Translations under genes and position numbers: made by a program
Notes under the pieces: generated by a model
Told to the model about the DNA's origin: nothing
What the model saw: only the letters and a program-made list of their open reading frames with translations
The model's database searches: none
In this document: piece after piece, positions 1 through 7,112 of the stretch
Numbering within the stretch: position 1 is the stretch's first letter
How the letters are laid out: each line of letters starts with the position of its first letter
Assembly (NCBI GenBank): GCA_965120415.1
Contig: CBCPNA010000037.1
Location: forward strand, 1-10,061
Source: CBCPNA01 sp965120415
Lineage (GTDB): Bacteria; Bacillota; Clostridia; Lachnospirales; CAG-274
Reading direction: 5' to 3'
Length of the DNA stretch: 10,061 nucleotides

Positions 1-994
1 TTATTCCTAAACTATTTCCACCATTTTCTGCTTTTCTATTTAATATACGCCCTGAAATACAGTAGTTTTTTCTTTCATTTTCTACTATAAAAGGAATATT
101 GCTATAATCTGCTGTTACCGTTGGTGCAACGCTAAGTGGTCCAGCATATCTTACTCCTTGACCGTGATTTTCAAATAATAGCTTTTCCATAATCATAGGT
201 AGGCCTCCAAGACTATGTGTTAATGTTGTTGATTTATTAATAGCTATATCTTGTTCTGAAAGACATATTATATCATTCCTGCTTGTTTCATTAAAGCTTC
301 TTCTAATATCTTGTGTATTTTTCTGCCTTTCCGTTTCACTCTGTTTAAAATCCCTTTGCAACATTTTTCGCTCAAATAATATTTCTGATGCACTTCTTCC
401 TCCAAAATCTGCCACAATGAAGATTCTTCTTCTTCGTTGGGGTACTCCGAAATATTCAGAGTTAAGCACTCTCCAGCATAAACTAAACGTTCTTCCCATA
501 ATAACCCCAGCACTTCTCCACCTATTCTTTGGAGGTCTAGGTATAAATATTCTTTCTTTGGATATTTTGCTGATTTCCTCAAAGATAATTCTAAAGTCCT
601 CTCCTCTGTTACTTGAGAATGCTCCACACACATTTTCCCATACAACGTATCGTGGGTAAACAAGTTCATTTGTTCCACTGCTTTCCCTCATTTCTTTTAT
701 AACTCGTATCATTTCAAAAAATAAACTTGAATTACTTCCATTTAAGCCATCTCTATTTCCTTTTGCTATGCTCATATCTTGACAAGGGCTTCCAGCTGTT
801 ATTATATCTACTTTAGGTATTTTAGCTCCATCTATTTTTGTTATATCTCCTAAATGCACTACTTCTGGAAAATGATACTTTGTTACTTCTAGTGGAAATT
901 TTTCTATTTCACTTGACCATATAGGCTTTATTCCAACATTTTTTGCTGCTAAAATAAAGCCTCCTATTCCATCGAACAAACTTCCAAGTTTCAA
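1..994 (-). CDS. C5 cytosine-specific DNA methyltransferase, partial (C-terminus beyond the window)
   Basis: Transfers a methyl group from S-adenosylmethionine to carbon 5 of cytosine in a specific DNA sequence. The first 331 codons are in view and open to the window edge. Visible motifs in order: motif I LGSLFDGIGGF (residues 3-13), SEIE (28-31), LGDI (48-51), motif IV GSPCQD with catalytic Cys71, motif VI ENV (120-122), and motif VIII GVPQRRRRIFI (183-193). After about residue 200 comes the variable target-recognition part, with a GRILNRKAENGG segment near the edge. Motifs IX and X lie outside the window. The start is TTG at 994-992: motif I begins two residues later, a strong ribosome binding site sits 6 bases upstream, and no in-frame ATG precedes motif I. 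It follows the VirB6-like gene by 13 bases, so it is probably cotranscribed. No restriction enzyme is in view. I infer an orphan methyltransferase that protects transferred DNA in a new host. Target sequence unknown. Confidence 0.95.
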   Translation of the reverse strand, partial: MKLGSLFDGIGGFILAAKNVGIKPIWSSEIEKFPLEVTKYHFPEVVHLGDITKIDGAKIPKVDIITAGSPCQDMSIAKGNRDGLNGSNSSLFFEMIRVIKEMRESSGTNELVYPRYVVWENVCGAFSSNRGEDFRIIFEEISKISKERIFIPRPPKNRWRSAGVIMGRTFSLCWRVLNSEYFGVPQRRRRIFIVADFGGRSASEILFERKMLQRDFKQSETERQKNTQDIRRSFNETSRNDIICLSEQDIAINKSTTLTHSLGGLPMIMEKLLFENHGQGVRYAGPLSVAPTVTADYSNIPFIVENERKNYCISGRILNRKAENGGNSLGI

Positions 995-1000
995 TATTTA

Positions 1001-1008
1001 CCACCTCC
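1001..1008 (-). promoter_or_regulatory. Strong ribosome binding site that fixes the TTG start of the methyltransferase
   Basis: The minus strand reads GGAGGTGG, then 6 bases, then TTG. The first base of the site lies within the TAG stop codon of the VirB6-like gene, so the two genes are tightly coupled. This site decides the non-ATG start. Confidence 0.8.
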
Positions 1009-1880
1009 TACTTTATAAAATTTTTAATCATAGTTATAGAGTGTAGTGTACTGCTCATATTAAATCTTGTATTTGTATCAAGTCCAAACTGACCAGCAAT
1101 TCGTGGTATTTCTCCTGCTGAAAGCATAACTCCAAGTCCTACAAGCGCATTTTGGCTTAAAGTTAGTAACCCAAGCATTAATACTGTCGATTGTAAAAAT
1201 GCCATTAAGCAAAGCCCTATTACTTGCTTACACCAACCAATAAATCCATCTATATACCCTCGAGGTACTGAAAACATATACAAACTTCCTACTGCTATTT
1301 GTGTTAAAAGTATACCACTTCTTTTTAAACTTGAGAAAAAGACTTTTATTACAGCATACCCCATCAAAATTAAAATAAATATTATTATAATAGGGCTTGT
1401 TATGCTTGTTATTCCCATAAATACACCCTCTGCTAATATTTCATCTAGTCCCATATTTGAAGTTTTCTCTAATACGCTATTTGCTAAATCTCCTATACTT
1501 TTTGCTCCTGTTATATCTTGTACCAAGCTTCCTTGTAAGGTTACACATAGCTTATATAGTTCAATTGGAGTTGTTGTAAAAAGTGTTGTTGCCATAAATC
1601 CTTTTATAATATTTAGGCTTGTTCCTCTTATATCCCCTCTACCGTTTTGATATTCAATAGCACACTCAAATATAGCTACAACAAATCCTATTACAAACAA
1701 ACTCCATGCTAAATATGAAAATAACTGTACAACGGATGATACCCAGTCCATTTCAAATATTTCTATTCCTAGATTATTCATTATTACAAAAAAGTTGGAT
1801 ATAAATCCAACTATTTTTACATACACCCACTCTAGTATTTCTCCAAGTATAGTATCTGTTACAAAATCCCATATAAACAA
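1008..1880 (-). CDS. VirB6/TrbL-like conjugal transfer membrane protein (CD1112-type)
   Basis: Polytopic inner-membrane component of a type IV secretion system, expected to form part of the DNA-translocation channel during conjugation. The 290-residue protein has hydrophobic stretches at about 51-73, 94-104, 161-182, 189-205 and 217-242, with a short basic/Gly loop (QNGRGDIRG, 78-86) after the first strong helix. The N-terminal MFIWDFVTD, the FECAIEYQ segment (71-78) and the overall length match, from memory, the VirB6/TrbL-like family called CD1112 in Tn1549-type elements. The start is TTG at 1880-1878, preceded by GGGGGT. It begins 12 bases after the stop of the DUF3852-like gene, and that pairing is typical of these elements. 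Family call fairly sure; the exact role is inferred from the family. Confidence 0.85.
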   Translation of the reverse strand: MFIWDFVTDTILGEILEWVYVKIVGFISNFFVIMNNLGIEIFEMDWVSSVVQLFSYLAWSLFVIGFVVAIFECAIEYQNGRGDIRGTSLNIIKGFMATTLFTTTPIELYKLCVTLQGSLVQDITGAKSIGDLANSVLEKTSNMGLDEILAEGVFMGITSITSPIIIIFILILMGYAVIKVFFSSLKRSGILLTQIAVGSLYMFSVPRGYIDGFIGWCKQVIGLCLMAFLQSTVLMLGLLTLSQNALVGLGVMLSAGEIPRIAGQFGLDTNTRFNMSSTLHSITMIKNFIK

Positions 1881-1892
1881 CTGCTTACCCCC

Positions 1893-2219
1893 TTACATAC
1901 CTAGTATTTTCCATACGTATGTTGGAGCTGTTAGCGTAAATATTAAACAAGCACATAATATTGCTGGCCCTGCCCATTCAAACTGTCCGTGTTTCCTATA
2001 ATCAAAATACGCTGTTCCAAGCTTTACAAAGAAAAACACTGCTAAAACAAGGTCTATTGCTGGAAAAACAACATTATTTACAACTTCTTTTATTTCTTCT
2101 GATGCTGTTTCCCACGTACTTTCAATAGCTGTAGATACATTTCCAGCTCCAAAAACATTTATACAAAACATTAAGTTTAAAATGATTAAAATTATTAAAA
2201 ATATCGTTTTATTTTTCAT
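1893..2219 (-). CDS. DUF3852-like small membrane protein (VirB2-like pilin candidate)
   Basis: A 108-residue protein with a signal-peptide-like N-terminus (residues 1-24, ending VFGAG) and two membrane helices at about 49-68 and 83-103. A basic loop, YFDYRKHGQFEW (71-82), separates the helices. Signal plus two helices with a short charged loop is the layout of VirB2/TrbC-type conjugative pilins. The sequence resembles, from memory, the DUF3852 family that sits next to VirB6-like genes in clostridial conjugative elements. The ATG is preceded by AAAGGAG. It lies 22 bases after the large exported-protein gene and 12 bases before the VirB6-like gene. It is probably a structural subunit of the transfer channel or a short pilus; this function is an inference. 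Confidence 0.8.
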   Translation of the reverse strand: MKNKTIFLIILIILNLMFCINVFGAGNVSTAIESTWETASEEIKEVVNNVVFPAIDLVLAVFFFVKLGTAYFDYRKHGQFEWAGPAILCACLIFTLTAPTYVWKILGM

Positions 2220-2241
2220 TTTACTCTCCTTTCTGTATCCT

Positions 2242-4317
2242 TTATGGGTTCATTGGTGCTATATGCCAATCATCCCATAAATTTCCGTTTATATATATTC
2301 CGTTTGTTGTATAATCAATTTTTCCATTAGATATAATACTTTTGTTAGATGAGTTTTCTACACTATGCAAAGAAACTCCAAGCATTCCTGCTGGTGTCCA
2401 CGCATCGAATATATAGCTATTTAAAATATAATATTCATCATCTGGATACCAAATCGGCGTAAAGTATGTTCTGTTATTATAAGTTGAAAATCTATTTTGT
2501 TTAAATTGTAAAATAGAGCTTGTACCTATTTTTCCTATATCTGTTGTTGGCTCTAACAATCTAAAGTAATTTTCAAAGCCAAATTCAGAAAAAAATGTTA
2601 CACCTTTTTGTGCTGCAACTGCTATATCGTGTGTTTCTGTTCTTGTTTCTGTTTCAACATAATAACTTGTATAAGCTTCTCCAGAAGTATCGTATTCTAT
2701 TTTGCTTTTTAGCACTTGCTCTGATATTTCCACAGTACATATAAGTTTTGATTCTATCTCTTGCCTTACTCCATATCTACTTTTCATTGTATATAGCTTT
2801 CTTATACCACCTAGTCCACTTGTTGTATATGTTTCACACAAAGGGTCTGTATAAACATTGTTATACAAATCACTTCCATCTGCAAAACTTACTGAATATA
2901 CTTTTTTTGTTGTTAAAAATACATATTTTGTACTGTATTTTGTATCGTAACTATCTACTTCCATTTCATATTCTGTCCAGCTGTTAGATACTACATCATT
3001 AGCTATTGTTGGTATAGAACTTGGCATTTTAAAACTAGAATTTGTATCATCTGCTGTAGGGTTAGGTGGCGTATTTTCTTCTATTTCTACAACTTCAATA
3101 GGAATTTCAACTGTTTCAGTTTTGTATACAATTTTTAGTTTTCCATTACTGTATACATAATCTCCATTGCTATCTGTTTGTGGTGCTGGATAGCTTATAG
3201 TCGCAATTACTTTCATTGTTTTGGCCTCACTAGGTGTTTGCCATTTGACGTAAACTAAATCGTCTGACTTATATGCTGTACTTTTCTGACTTATAATACT
3301 CGCTCCATCTGAGCTATCGGATAAGCTAAATGTTACTTTAACTGGATTTAGGTCGGCATATGAGTCCCCACTAGAGTAATTTCCTTTTTGTTGAACATAT
3401 GACATTCCTAAACTAGTTGTTAAACTTGTATATACAACTGTGTTCGTTCGGTAGGTGTATTGTGGAATTATTGTTTCTTCTTCTTTTTCTTCTTCATCTT
3501 CTTGAAATTTCACAATACCTAGTCCTAACCTACTTATTATTTGCTCATTGCTAACTCTTTCGTTTGAACTACCTTCCCACGCTTTATATCCTAAATCATC
3601 TTTTTCTAAATACATACTTAAAGGTAAGTTTTTATGACTAAAATCTACAAGCTGACTTCTTATTCCACCATTTAATATTTCATCATATAAGGCACACTCC
3701 GTTGCAGTAAAGGCAATTCTATTTCCATTAAATGTTACATATGCTACTGGTTCTAAAAGTATTTTGTATTTTCCACTTATTAAGTTTTCATAGGTTATTC
3801 CTGTTAGATTAGATATTATTTTTATTGTATACTCAGAACAAAAATATTGTTTAATAGCTTCAATGTTATTTCCAGCACTAGAACTAGCTATAATTGTTGG
3901 TAATGGTGTTTCTGGATTATAATATGTGTAATTATATTGTATAGGTACTAAGTCTTTACCATTAACATAAGACGTTTTAGATACTTTTCCAAAATGAAAT
4001 ACTATATCATCTGGATTTTTATTAGTAAAATCAATAGGTCTTGTTATAACTTCTCCAGTATCTGCTGCAACAACAGTTACCCTAACTCCCTCATCTCCAT
4101 TTGACCATTTGTTACTACTTGTTCCTGTTCCTAAATCGCCACCTCCACCATCAAGATTACCATCTCCAACTCTACTACTCTTTTCAATATCACTTGCTAT
4201 TACTTCTATTTCTAAATCATTGTTATTAGTTAGATTAGAATAAGCATAACAGCATATAGAAGTTAAAAATATAATTAACATAATTATTATACTTTTAACT
4301 TTTATTTTATTTTGCAT
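2242..4317 (-). CDS. Large exported protein of the transfer region, function unknown
   Basis: A 691-residue protein with an N-terminal signal sequence (hydrophobic 8-23, likely cleavage around AYS at 25-27) and no other clear membrane segment or LPXTG anchor, so it is expected outside the membrane. After the signal comes a Gly/Ser/Asn-rich stretch (51-75, with GGGGDLGTG). A compact region follows (about 76-270), with the distinctive segment VAYVTFNGNRIAFTATE (191-207) and LGLGIVKF (264-271). An acidic linker EDEEEKEEE (273-281) leads to a long beta-strand-like, Ser/Thr/Tyr-rich C-terminal half. I recall similar large exported proteins beside Tad and DUF3852 genes in clostridial mobile elements but cannot name a Pfam family with confidence. 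An adhesin-like or mating-surface role is a guess from location. The ATG is preceded by AGGAG at 9 bases. It lies just past a terminator, so its level may differ from that of the upstream genes. Confidence 0.85.
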   Translation of the reverse strand: MQNKIKVKSIIIMLIIFLTSICCYAYSNLTNNNDLEIEVIASDIEKSSRVGDGNLDGGGGDLGTGTSSNKWSNGDEGVRVTVVAADTGEVITRPIDFTNKNPDDIVFHFGKVSKTSYVNGKDLVPIQYNYTYYNPETPLPTIIASSSAGNNIEAIKQYFCSEYTIKIISNLTGITYENLISGKYKILLEPVAYVTFNGNRIAFTATECALYDEILNGGIRSQLVDFSHKNLPLSMYLEKDDLGYKAWEGSSNERVSNEQIISRLGLGIVKFQEDEEEKEEETIIPQYTYRTNTVVYTSLTTSLGMSYVQQKGNYSSGDSYADLNPVKVTFSLSDSSDGASIISQKSTAYKSDDLVYVKWQTPSEAKTMKVIATISYPAPQTDSNGDYVYSNGKLKIVYKTETVEIPIEVVEIEENTPPNPTADDTNSSFKMPSSIPTIANDVVSNSWTEYEMEVDSYDTKYSTKYVFLTTKKVYSVSFADGSDLYNNVYTDPLCETYTTSGLGGIRKLYTMKSRYGVRQEIESKLICTVEISEQVLKSKIEYDTSGEAYTSYYVETETRTETHDIAVAAQKGVTFFSEFGFENYFRLLEPTTDIGKIGTSSILQFKQNRFSTYNNRTYFTPIWYPDDEYYILNSYIFDAWTPAGMLGVSLHSVENSSNKSIISNGKIDYTTNGIYINGNLWDDWHIAPMNP

Positions 4318-4349
4318 ATGGTCAACTCCTATACTAAAAATTTATTATA

Positions 4350-4389
4350 ATAAAAAAAGACCTCTTAATTTTACATTAAAAAGTCTTTT
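4350..4389 (-). terminator. Rho-independent terminator or attenuator upstream of the large exported protein
   Basis: On the minus strand a 14-bp stem forms between AAAAGACTTTTTAA and TTAAGAGGTCTTTT around a 7-base loop, followed directly by more U residues and an AU-rich tail. Two pairs in the stem are G-U wobbles on the minus-strand transcript but C-A mismatches on the plus strand, so the structure is built for minus-strand transcription. It begins about 11 bases after the stop of the stalk-protein gene and ends about 33 bases before the next start. No convincing promoter fits in the gap, so partial read-through with lower downstream expression is plausible. Confidence 0.8.
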
Positions 4390-4399
4390 AATTATTATA

Positions 4400-4918
4400 T
4401 TAATCCATTGTTCCAACTTGCTTATTTATATCTCCATCACTATCTACTACTTCTCCTTGATTACTATTTGGATCTCCAGCATCTATCCATCCAAAACCTT
4501 CCATCCAAACTTTACCATCTTGAACATCGCCTGTTTTATTAGTTGTTGTTTCTGTTGTTTGTTGTGTTGTTGTTTGCGTCTGTGTTTTGTTTTCTGTTGC
4601 TTGTTGTGTTGTTGTTTCTATTTTATCTTCTGTTGTTTGTTGTGTTATTGTTTCATTTGCTGACTGTGTTGTTTCTTCTTGATTTTCTAATTGTGTTTCT
4701 TCTTCATCTTGTGTTGTTAAATCTGTTGTTTCTTCTGTTTCAATTTCTTCTGTTTCTTGTATATCCTCTCCTATATCATTTGTTTCTTCTGTAGTTTCAA
4801 TATTTATATCTTCTGACATAGTATCTATGCTTTTATTACTATTAAAAAGTATAATACCTAATATTATTACAACTATAACAACTGCTATGCCTATAATCAA
4901 ACTTTTATTCTTTTTCAT
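4400..4918 (-). CDS. Membrane-anchored Thr/Gln/Glu-rich stalk protein (DUF6550-like)
   Basis: A 172-residue protein in three parts. A short basic N-terminus is followed by one membrane helix (about 7-25). A low-complexity linker rich in Thr, Glu and Gln (33-128) follows. A short conserved-looking C-terminal module (133-172) holds DGKVWMEGFGWIDAG and ends GTMD. From memory, the FGW-I motif with a final G-MD resembles DUF6550 proteins of clostridial conjugative elements. The layout suggests an external stalk presenting a small domain at or beyond the cell wall. It lies 70 bases after the TadE-like gene and before a terminator. The ATG is preceded by GAGAGGAT at a rather long spacing. The family call rests mainly on the C-terminal 40 residues; function unknown. 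Confidence 0.75.
   Translation of the reverse strand: MKKNKSLIIGIAVVIVVIILGIILFNSNKSIDTMSEDINIETTEETNDIGEDIQETEEIETEETTDLTTQDEEETQLENQEETTQSANETITQQTTEDKIETTTQQATENKTQTQTTTQQTTETTTNKTGDVQDGKVWMEGFGWIDAGDPNSNQGEVVDSDGDINKQVGTMD
4535..4653 (-). repeat. Degenerate tandem repeat coding for a Thr/Gln linker
   Basis: Three imperfect copies encode TQQTTEDK, TQQATENK and TQQTTETT (about residues 90-128 of the stalk protein). At DNA level each copy shares a core close to ACAACACAACAA-CAACAGAA. The repeats are in frame and of uneven length, as expected for a linker that grows and shrinks by slippage or unequal recombination. Confidence 0.7.
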
Positions 4919-4943
4919 AAGATAATCATCCTCTCTAATTTAT

Positions 4944-4971
4944 TCTATACGACAATACCATAATATTTCAA
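4944..4971 (-). promoter_or_regulatory. Possible promoter for the stalk-protein gene
   Basis: The minus strand has TTGAAA (4971-4966), a 16-base spacer and TATAGA (4949-4944), about 26 bases before the stalk-protein start. It lies in one of the few real gaps of the operon. In DNA this AT-rich such matches are common by chance, so this is tentative. Confidence 0.3.
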
Positions 4972-4988
4972 ATAAGTCTACTACTTTT

Positions 4989-5525
4989 TTAAAATTTAGG
5001 TATATATTTTGCTTTTAATTTTAAATTTATCTTCATATTAGGAAATACTTCACTTCCAAATTTAACAGGTACTTCTAAAAGTAAACTTACTTCTGCTTCA
5101 AAATTTTCACTATTTCCACTTTGTAAAGGTAAATTTTTTATATTTATTTGAAGATTTGAAATATAAAATTCAATACCACCACTATCAAAATATTTTACAT
5201 GCTTTCCATCGCTTTCAACTGTTCCTAAAAGTTCATCTAAATATCCATAAACATCGCCAAAATCAAGGCTCTCTGCAAAACCACTTTCTGTTGGCTTATA
5301 TCCAGCCGAGTAGCTTTCTCTCACAGAGTGATACACATCGTCATAATTATCATTAACTGTAGAAATAACTGCACTTTGTACTGCATCTCTTACTCCTTGA
5401 GCTATAATAAAAAGCCTTATAAATTCTGTTATAAGGCAAAAAATCATTAAAAATACCAAAATAAAAATAGCTGTAAATATAAACCCTTCGCCCTTTTTAT
5501 CCTTTAATACCCTTAATATTTTCAC
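4989..5525 (-). CDS. TadE-like pseudopilin
   Basis: A 178-residue protein with a prepilin-type N-terminus: a basic leader, the motif KDKKGEGF (8-15), then one long hydrophobic helix (16-42). A soluble C-terminal domain rich in beta strands follows (about 100-178). This is the layout of TadE-type minor pilins, which are processed by the dedicated prepilin peptidase and help initiate or cap Flp/Tad fibres. The start is GTG at 5525-5523, which overlaps the TGA of the DUF4320-like gene by 4 bases, so translation is probably coupled. The KKGEG motif is shared with the Flp-like pilin and the DUF4320-like protein of this locus. The gene looks intact. The TadE call rests on architecture and context rather than a diagnostic residue. 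Confidence 0.75.
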   Translation of the reverse strand: MKILRVLKDKKGEGFIFTAIFILVFLMIFCLITEFIRLFIIAQGVRDAVQSAVISTVNDNYDDVYHSVRESYSAGYKPTESGFAESLDFGDVYGYLDELLGTVESDGKHVKYFDSGGIEFYISNLQINIKNLPLQSGNSENFEAEVSLLLEVPVKFGSEVFPNMKINLKLKAKYIPKF

Positions 5526-5929
5526 TTATGATACACCTCACTTTTGCCACTTGCTTTTGCCCTTAGTTGTATCGTAAATGTGGTAAGGTCTGCAAATCCA
5601 CCTATTTTTTGTTCAATTGTAGCTGTTACTGTTATTTCTTCATTTAATTGTATTTTTAATTGTATTTTTCCAGTTTTATTCCAGCTAACTGTTGGCTCTA
5701 TCCCTAAAGTTTCTTCTAATTCTTTTTGTCTTGCAGTTGTTTCTGCCCCAACTTCTCCTGCTATTTCTGCTTCTCTACAAAGTTCTGTTACAAAAATATC
5801 TAATTGGTGTTTAGTTATAAATACTGGTACTACATTGATTATCAATACCACTATAAACATCATACAGAGAATAAATACACAAATATTAATGTAGCCCTCG
5901 CCTTTTTTATTTTTCAATATTTTTCTCAA
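5522..5929 (-). CDS. DUF4320-like pseudopilin of the Tad locus
   Basis: A 135-residue protein with the leader KNKKGEGY (6-13), a membrane helix at about 15-38, and a soluble C-terminus that includes TVSWNKTGKIQL (80-91) and GGFADLTTF (110-118). The sequence resembles DUF4320 proteins of clostridial mobile elements and has a minor-pilin layout. The start is TTG at 5929-5927, preceded by AGGGGGTG, with no better ATG nearby. It follows the TadC-like gene by 11 bases and overlaps the TadE-like gene by 4. It is probably a second minor pilin that pairs with the TadE-like protein, by analogy with TadE/TadF; this pairing is an inference. Confidence 0.8.
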   Translation of the reverse strand: MRKILKNKKGEGYINICVFILCMMFIVVLIINVVPVFITKHQLDIFVTELCREAEIAGEVGAETTARQKELEETLGIEPTVSWNKTGKIQLKIQLNEEITVTATIEQKIGGFADLTTFTIQLRAKASGKSEVYHK

Positions 5930-5940
5930 CTAAACACCCC

Positions 5941-6531
5941 CTAAAACATTGTACCAAAAGATTTAATTATTTCTACAATAATTATCACTCCAAACATTAG
6001 CATAAAACATATAAGCATTGTAAATGAGAACATTCTTATTTTAGCTGGTATTTTTTGAGCTTCTTTTTTTAGTCTTTGCAGCTCCATTTGTTTAAAATCG
6101 TGTGCTAAAAGCTGGAAATATCCATTATTATCATCTCCTCTTAAAACTCCAATAAGTCCTCGTATTACATCGGATAGTTTTGGTGAGTTTATTCTACTTT
6201 CAAATCTCATAAGTGCTGATTCATAAGAAGATGAACGCATATCGGCTATTAAAATTTCAAGTTCTTCTCTAAAAAAATTAGTTGTATTTAATTTTAAATT
6301 TTCTAGTATAGAAAGTACATCACGACTACTTTTAAGTTCTTGTTCGATAGTAGAGACAAATCTATATAATTCACTTTCAATTTTTTCTCTTTTAACAGCT
6401 AATTTTTCATCTACTTTTCTTATTTCTTTAAAATAAACTGTAATTGCCATTATAACAAAAATAGGAAAAATTAAAGGTATTATATATAAAAAAATAAACA
6501 TACTTATTGTATGTTTATTAAAATAAATCAC
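5941..6531 (-). CDS. TadC-like T2SSF-family membrane protein, apparently truncated at the N-terminus
   Basis: Inner-membrane platform protein of a Tad pilus machine. The 196 residues carry one N-terminal helix (12-34), then the cytoplasmic T2SSF domain (about 50-160; SELYRFVSTIEQELKSSRDV, DMRSSSYESALMRFE, IRGLIGVLRGDD) and a C-terminal helix (about 166-187). TadC proteins are usually nearer 280-300 residues, with an extra N-terminal region of about 100 residues before this point. The GTG start at 6531 lies inside the toxin gene, and the first 11 or so codons are the toxin-antitoxin terminator read as protein. The frame is closed by TAA at 6552-6550 just upstream. I infer that the cassette replaced the original 5' part of the gene. 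The domain is sound, but the protein is unlikely to be a complete TadC. Confidence 0.75.
   Translation of the reverse strand: MIYFNKHTISMFIFLYIIPLIFPIFVIMAITVYFKEIRKVDEKLAVKREKIESELYRFVSTIEQELKSSRDVLSILENLKLNTTNFFREELEILIADMRSSSYESALMRFESRINSPKLSDVIRGLIGVLRGDDNNGYFQLLAHDFKQMELQRLKKEAQKIPAKIRMFSFTMLICFMLMFGVIIIVEIIKSFGTMF
6488..6519 (-). terminator. Terminator of the toxin-antitoxin cassette
   Basis: On the minus strand a perfect 11-bp stem, AATAAACATAC with GTATGTTTATT, encloses the 5-base loop AATAA and is followed at once by more U residues. It starts at the toxin stop codon, so the cassette ends with its own terminator. The stem has few G-C pairs, so read-through into the TadC-like remnant is likely. 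Confidence 0.75.
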
Positions 6532-6796
6532 TATGGCTACCAGTCCTTGTTAAAGTTAAGACTAAGTTATCATCTTCTATTAAATATATTAAAATCCAAT
6601 CAGATGTTATATGACATTCTTTATATCCTATCCAATTTCCAACAAGATTATGATTTTTATACTTAGCTTCAAGTTCAATTCCAGTCGCTAATTTATTTAC
6701 TACTTCTTTAAGCAAATCTATTTTATATCCACGTTTAGCCATCAATTTTAAATCTTTTTCAAATTTTTTAGTTGTTTTTATTTTATATCTCATCAC
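6518..6796 (-). CDS. YafQ/RelE-family mRNA interferase toxin
   Basis: Ribosome-dependent endoribonuclease of a type II toxin-antitoxin pair, expected to cut mRNA in the ribosome and stop growth when the antitoxin is lost. The 92 residues match the YafQ branch in length and in C-terminal motifs: HNLVGNW (49-55), CHITSDW (61-67) and TRTGSHSDLF (83-92). His49, His62, Asp66, Trp67, Arg84, His88 and Phe92 correspond, by recall, to the functional residues of E. coli YafQ, so the toxin looks active. The gene overlaps the antitoxin end by 14 bases. Two ATG codons stand in tandem at the start; the first is used here. Its end runs into the TadC-like frame. Related RelE/ParE toxins are the alternative family call. 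Confidence 0.9.
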   Translation of the reverse strand: MMRYKIKTTKKFEKDLKLMAKRGYKIDLLKEVVNKLATGIELEAKYKNHNLVGNWIGYKECHITSDWILIYLIEDDNLVLTLTRTGSHSDLF

Positions 6797-7064
6797 CTAA
6801 AATATCCTCTATCATTTGTTCTGCCGTGTTATAATATTTGTGATTTTTATCACTACTTATTTTTTTTGCCTCATCCATAGCATTTAATGTTTCTTCATTA
6901 GGTGTTTTTGCACATATTTCAAACGGAATTTTACCTTGTCTTATAACTGCTTTTGTAAATATAGTATAAGCTGTAGTAAGATTCATTCCCATTTCATTAA
7001 AAAGTTCTTCAGCTTGCTTTTTTAATTCTTCATCAATTCTTATAGTTATTGTTGTTTGTTTCAT
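6783..7064 (-). CDS. RelB/DinJ-family antitoxin
   Basis: Antitoxin that binds and neutralises the toxin encoded just downstream and represses their shared promoter. The 93 residues begin with a ribbon-helix-helix DNA-binding region, TTITIRIDEELKKQAEELF (4-22), then GMNLTTAYTIFTKAVIRQGKIPF (26-48), the usual DinJ signature. A C-terminal toxin-binding segment follows (about 55-93). The ATG is preceded by AGAGGTGG. A consensus promoter and an overlapping perfect palindrome lie directly upstream, as expected for autorepression. It sits between the TadB- and TadC-like genes of a pilus operon, which is an unusual place and suggests later insertion. Confidence 0.92.
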   Translation of the reverse strand: MKQTTITIRIDEELKKQAEELFNEMGMNLTTAYTIFTKAVIRQGKIPFEICAKTPNEETLNAMDEAKKISSDKNHKYYNTAEQMIEDILGDEI

Positions 7065-7083
7065 AAAACCACCTCTTTATTAT

Positions 7084-7112
7084 ATTATATAAAATTAAAT
7101 TAACAATGTCAA
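7084..7112 (-). promoter_or_regulatory. Consensus sigma-A promoter of the toxin-antitoxin operon
   Basis: The minus strand carries TTGACA (7112-7107), a 17-base spacer and TATAAT (7089-7084), an exact match to the housekeeping consensus, about 20 bases before the antitoxin start. This is the best promoter in the window. Read-through from it could reach the TadC-like, DUF4320 and TadE-like genes. Confidence 0.85.

Noticed and set aside
268..678. Minus-strand open frame of 136 codons within the methyltransferase region
   Set aside because: It lies in a different frame of the same strand as the methyltransferase, whose motifs IV to VIII span the region in a single open frame. The frame has no family features and no upstream ribosome binding site of note.
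4535..4653. Repeat cluster considered as a CRISPR-like array
   Set aside because: Copies are imperfect, unevenly spaced, in frame with a coding sequence and have no unique spacers.
4418..4794. Plus-strand frames rich in Leu, Phe and Cys
   Set aside because: They are the reverse side of the Thr/Gln/Glu repeat linker; the low complexity explains the open frames.
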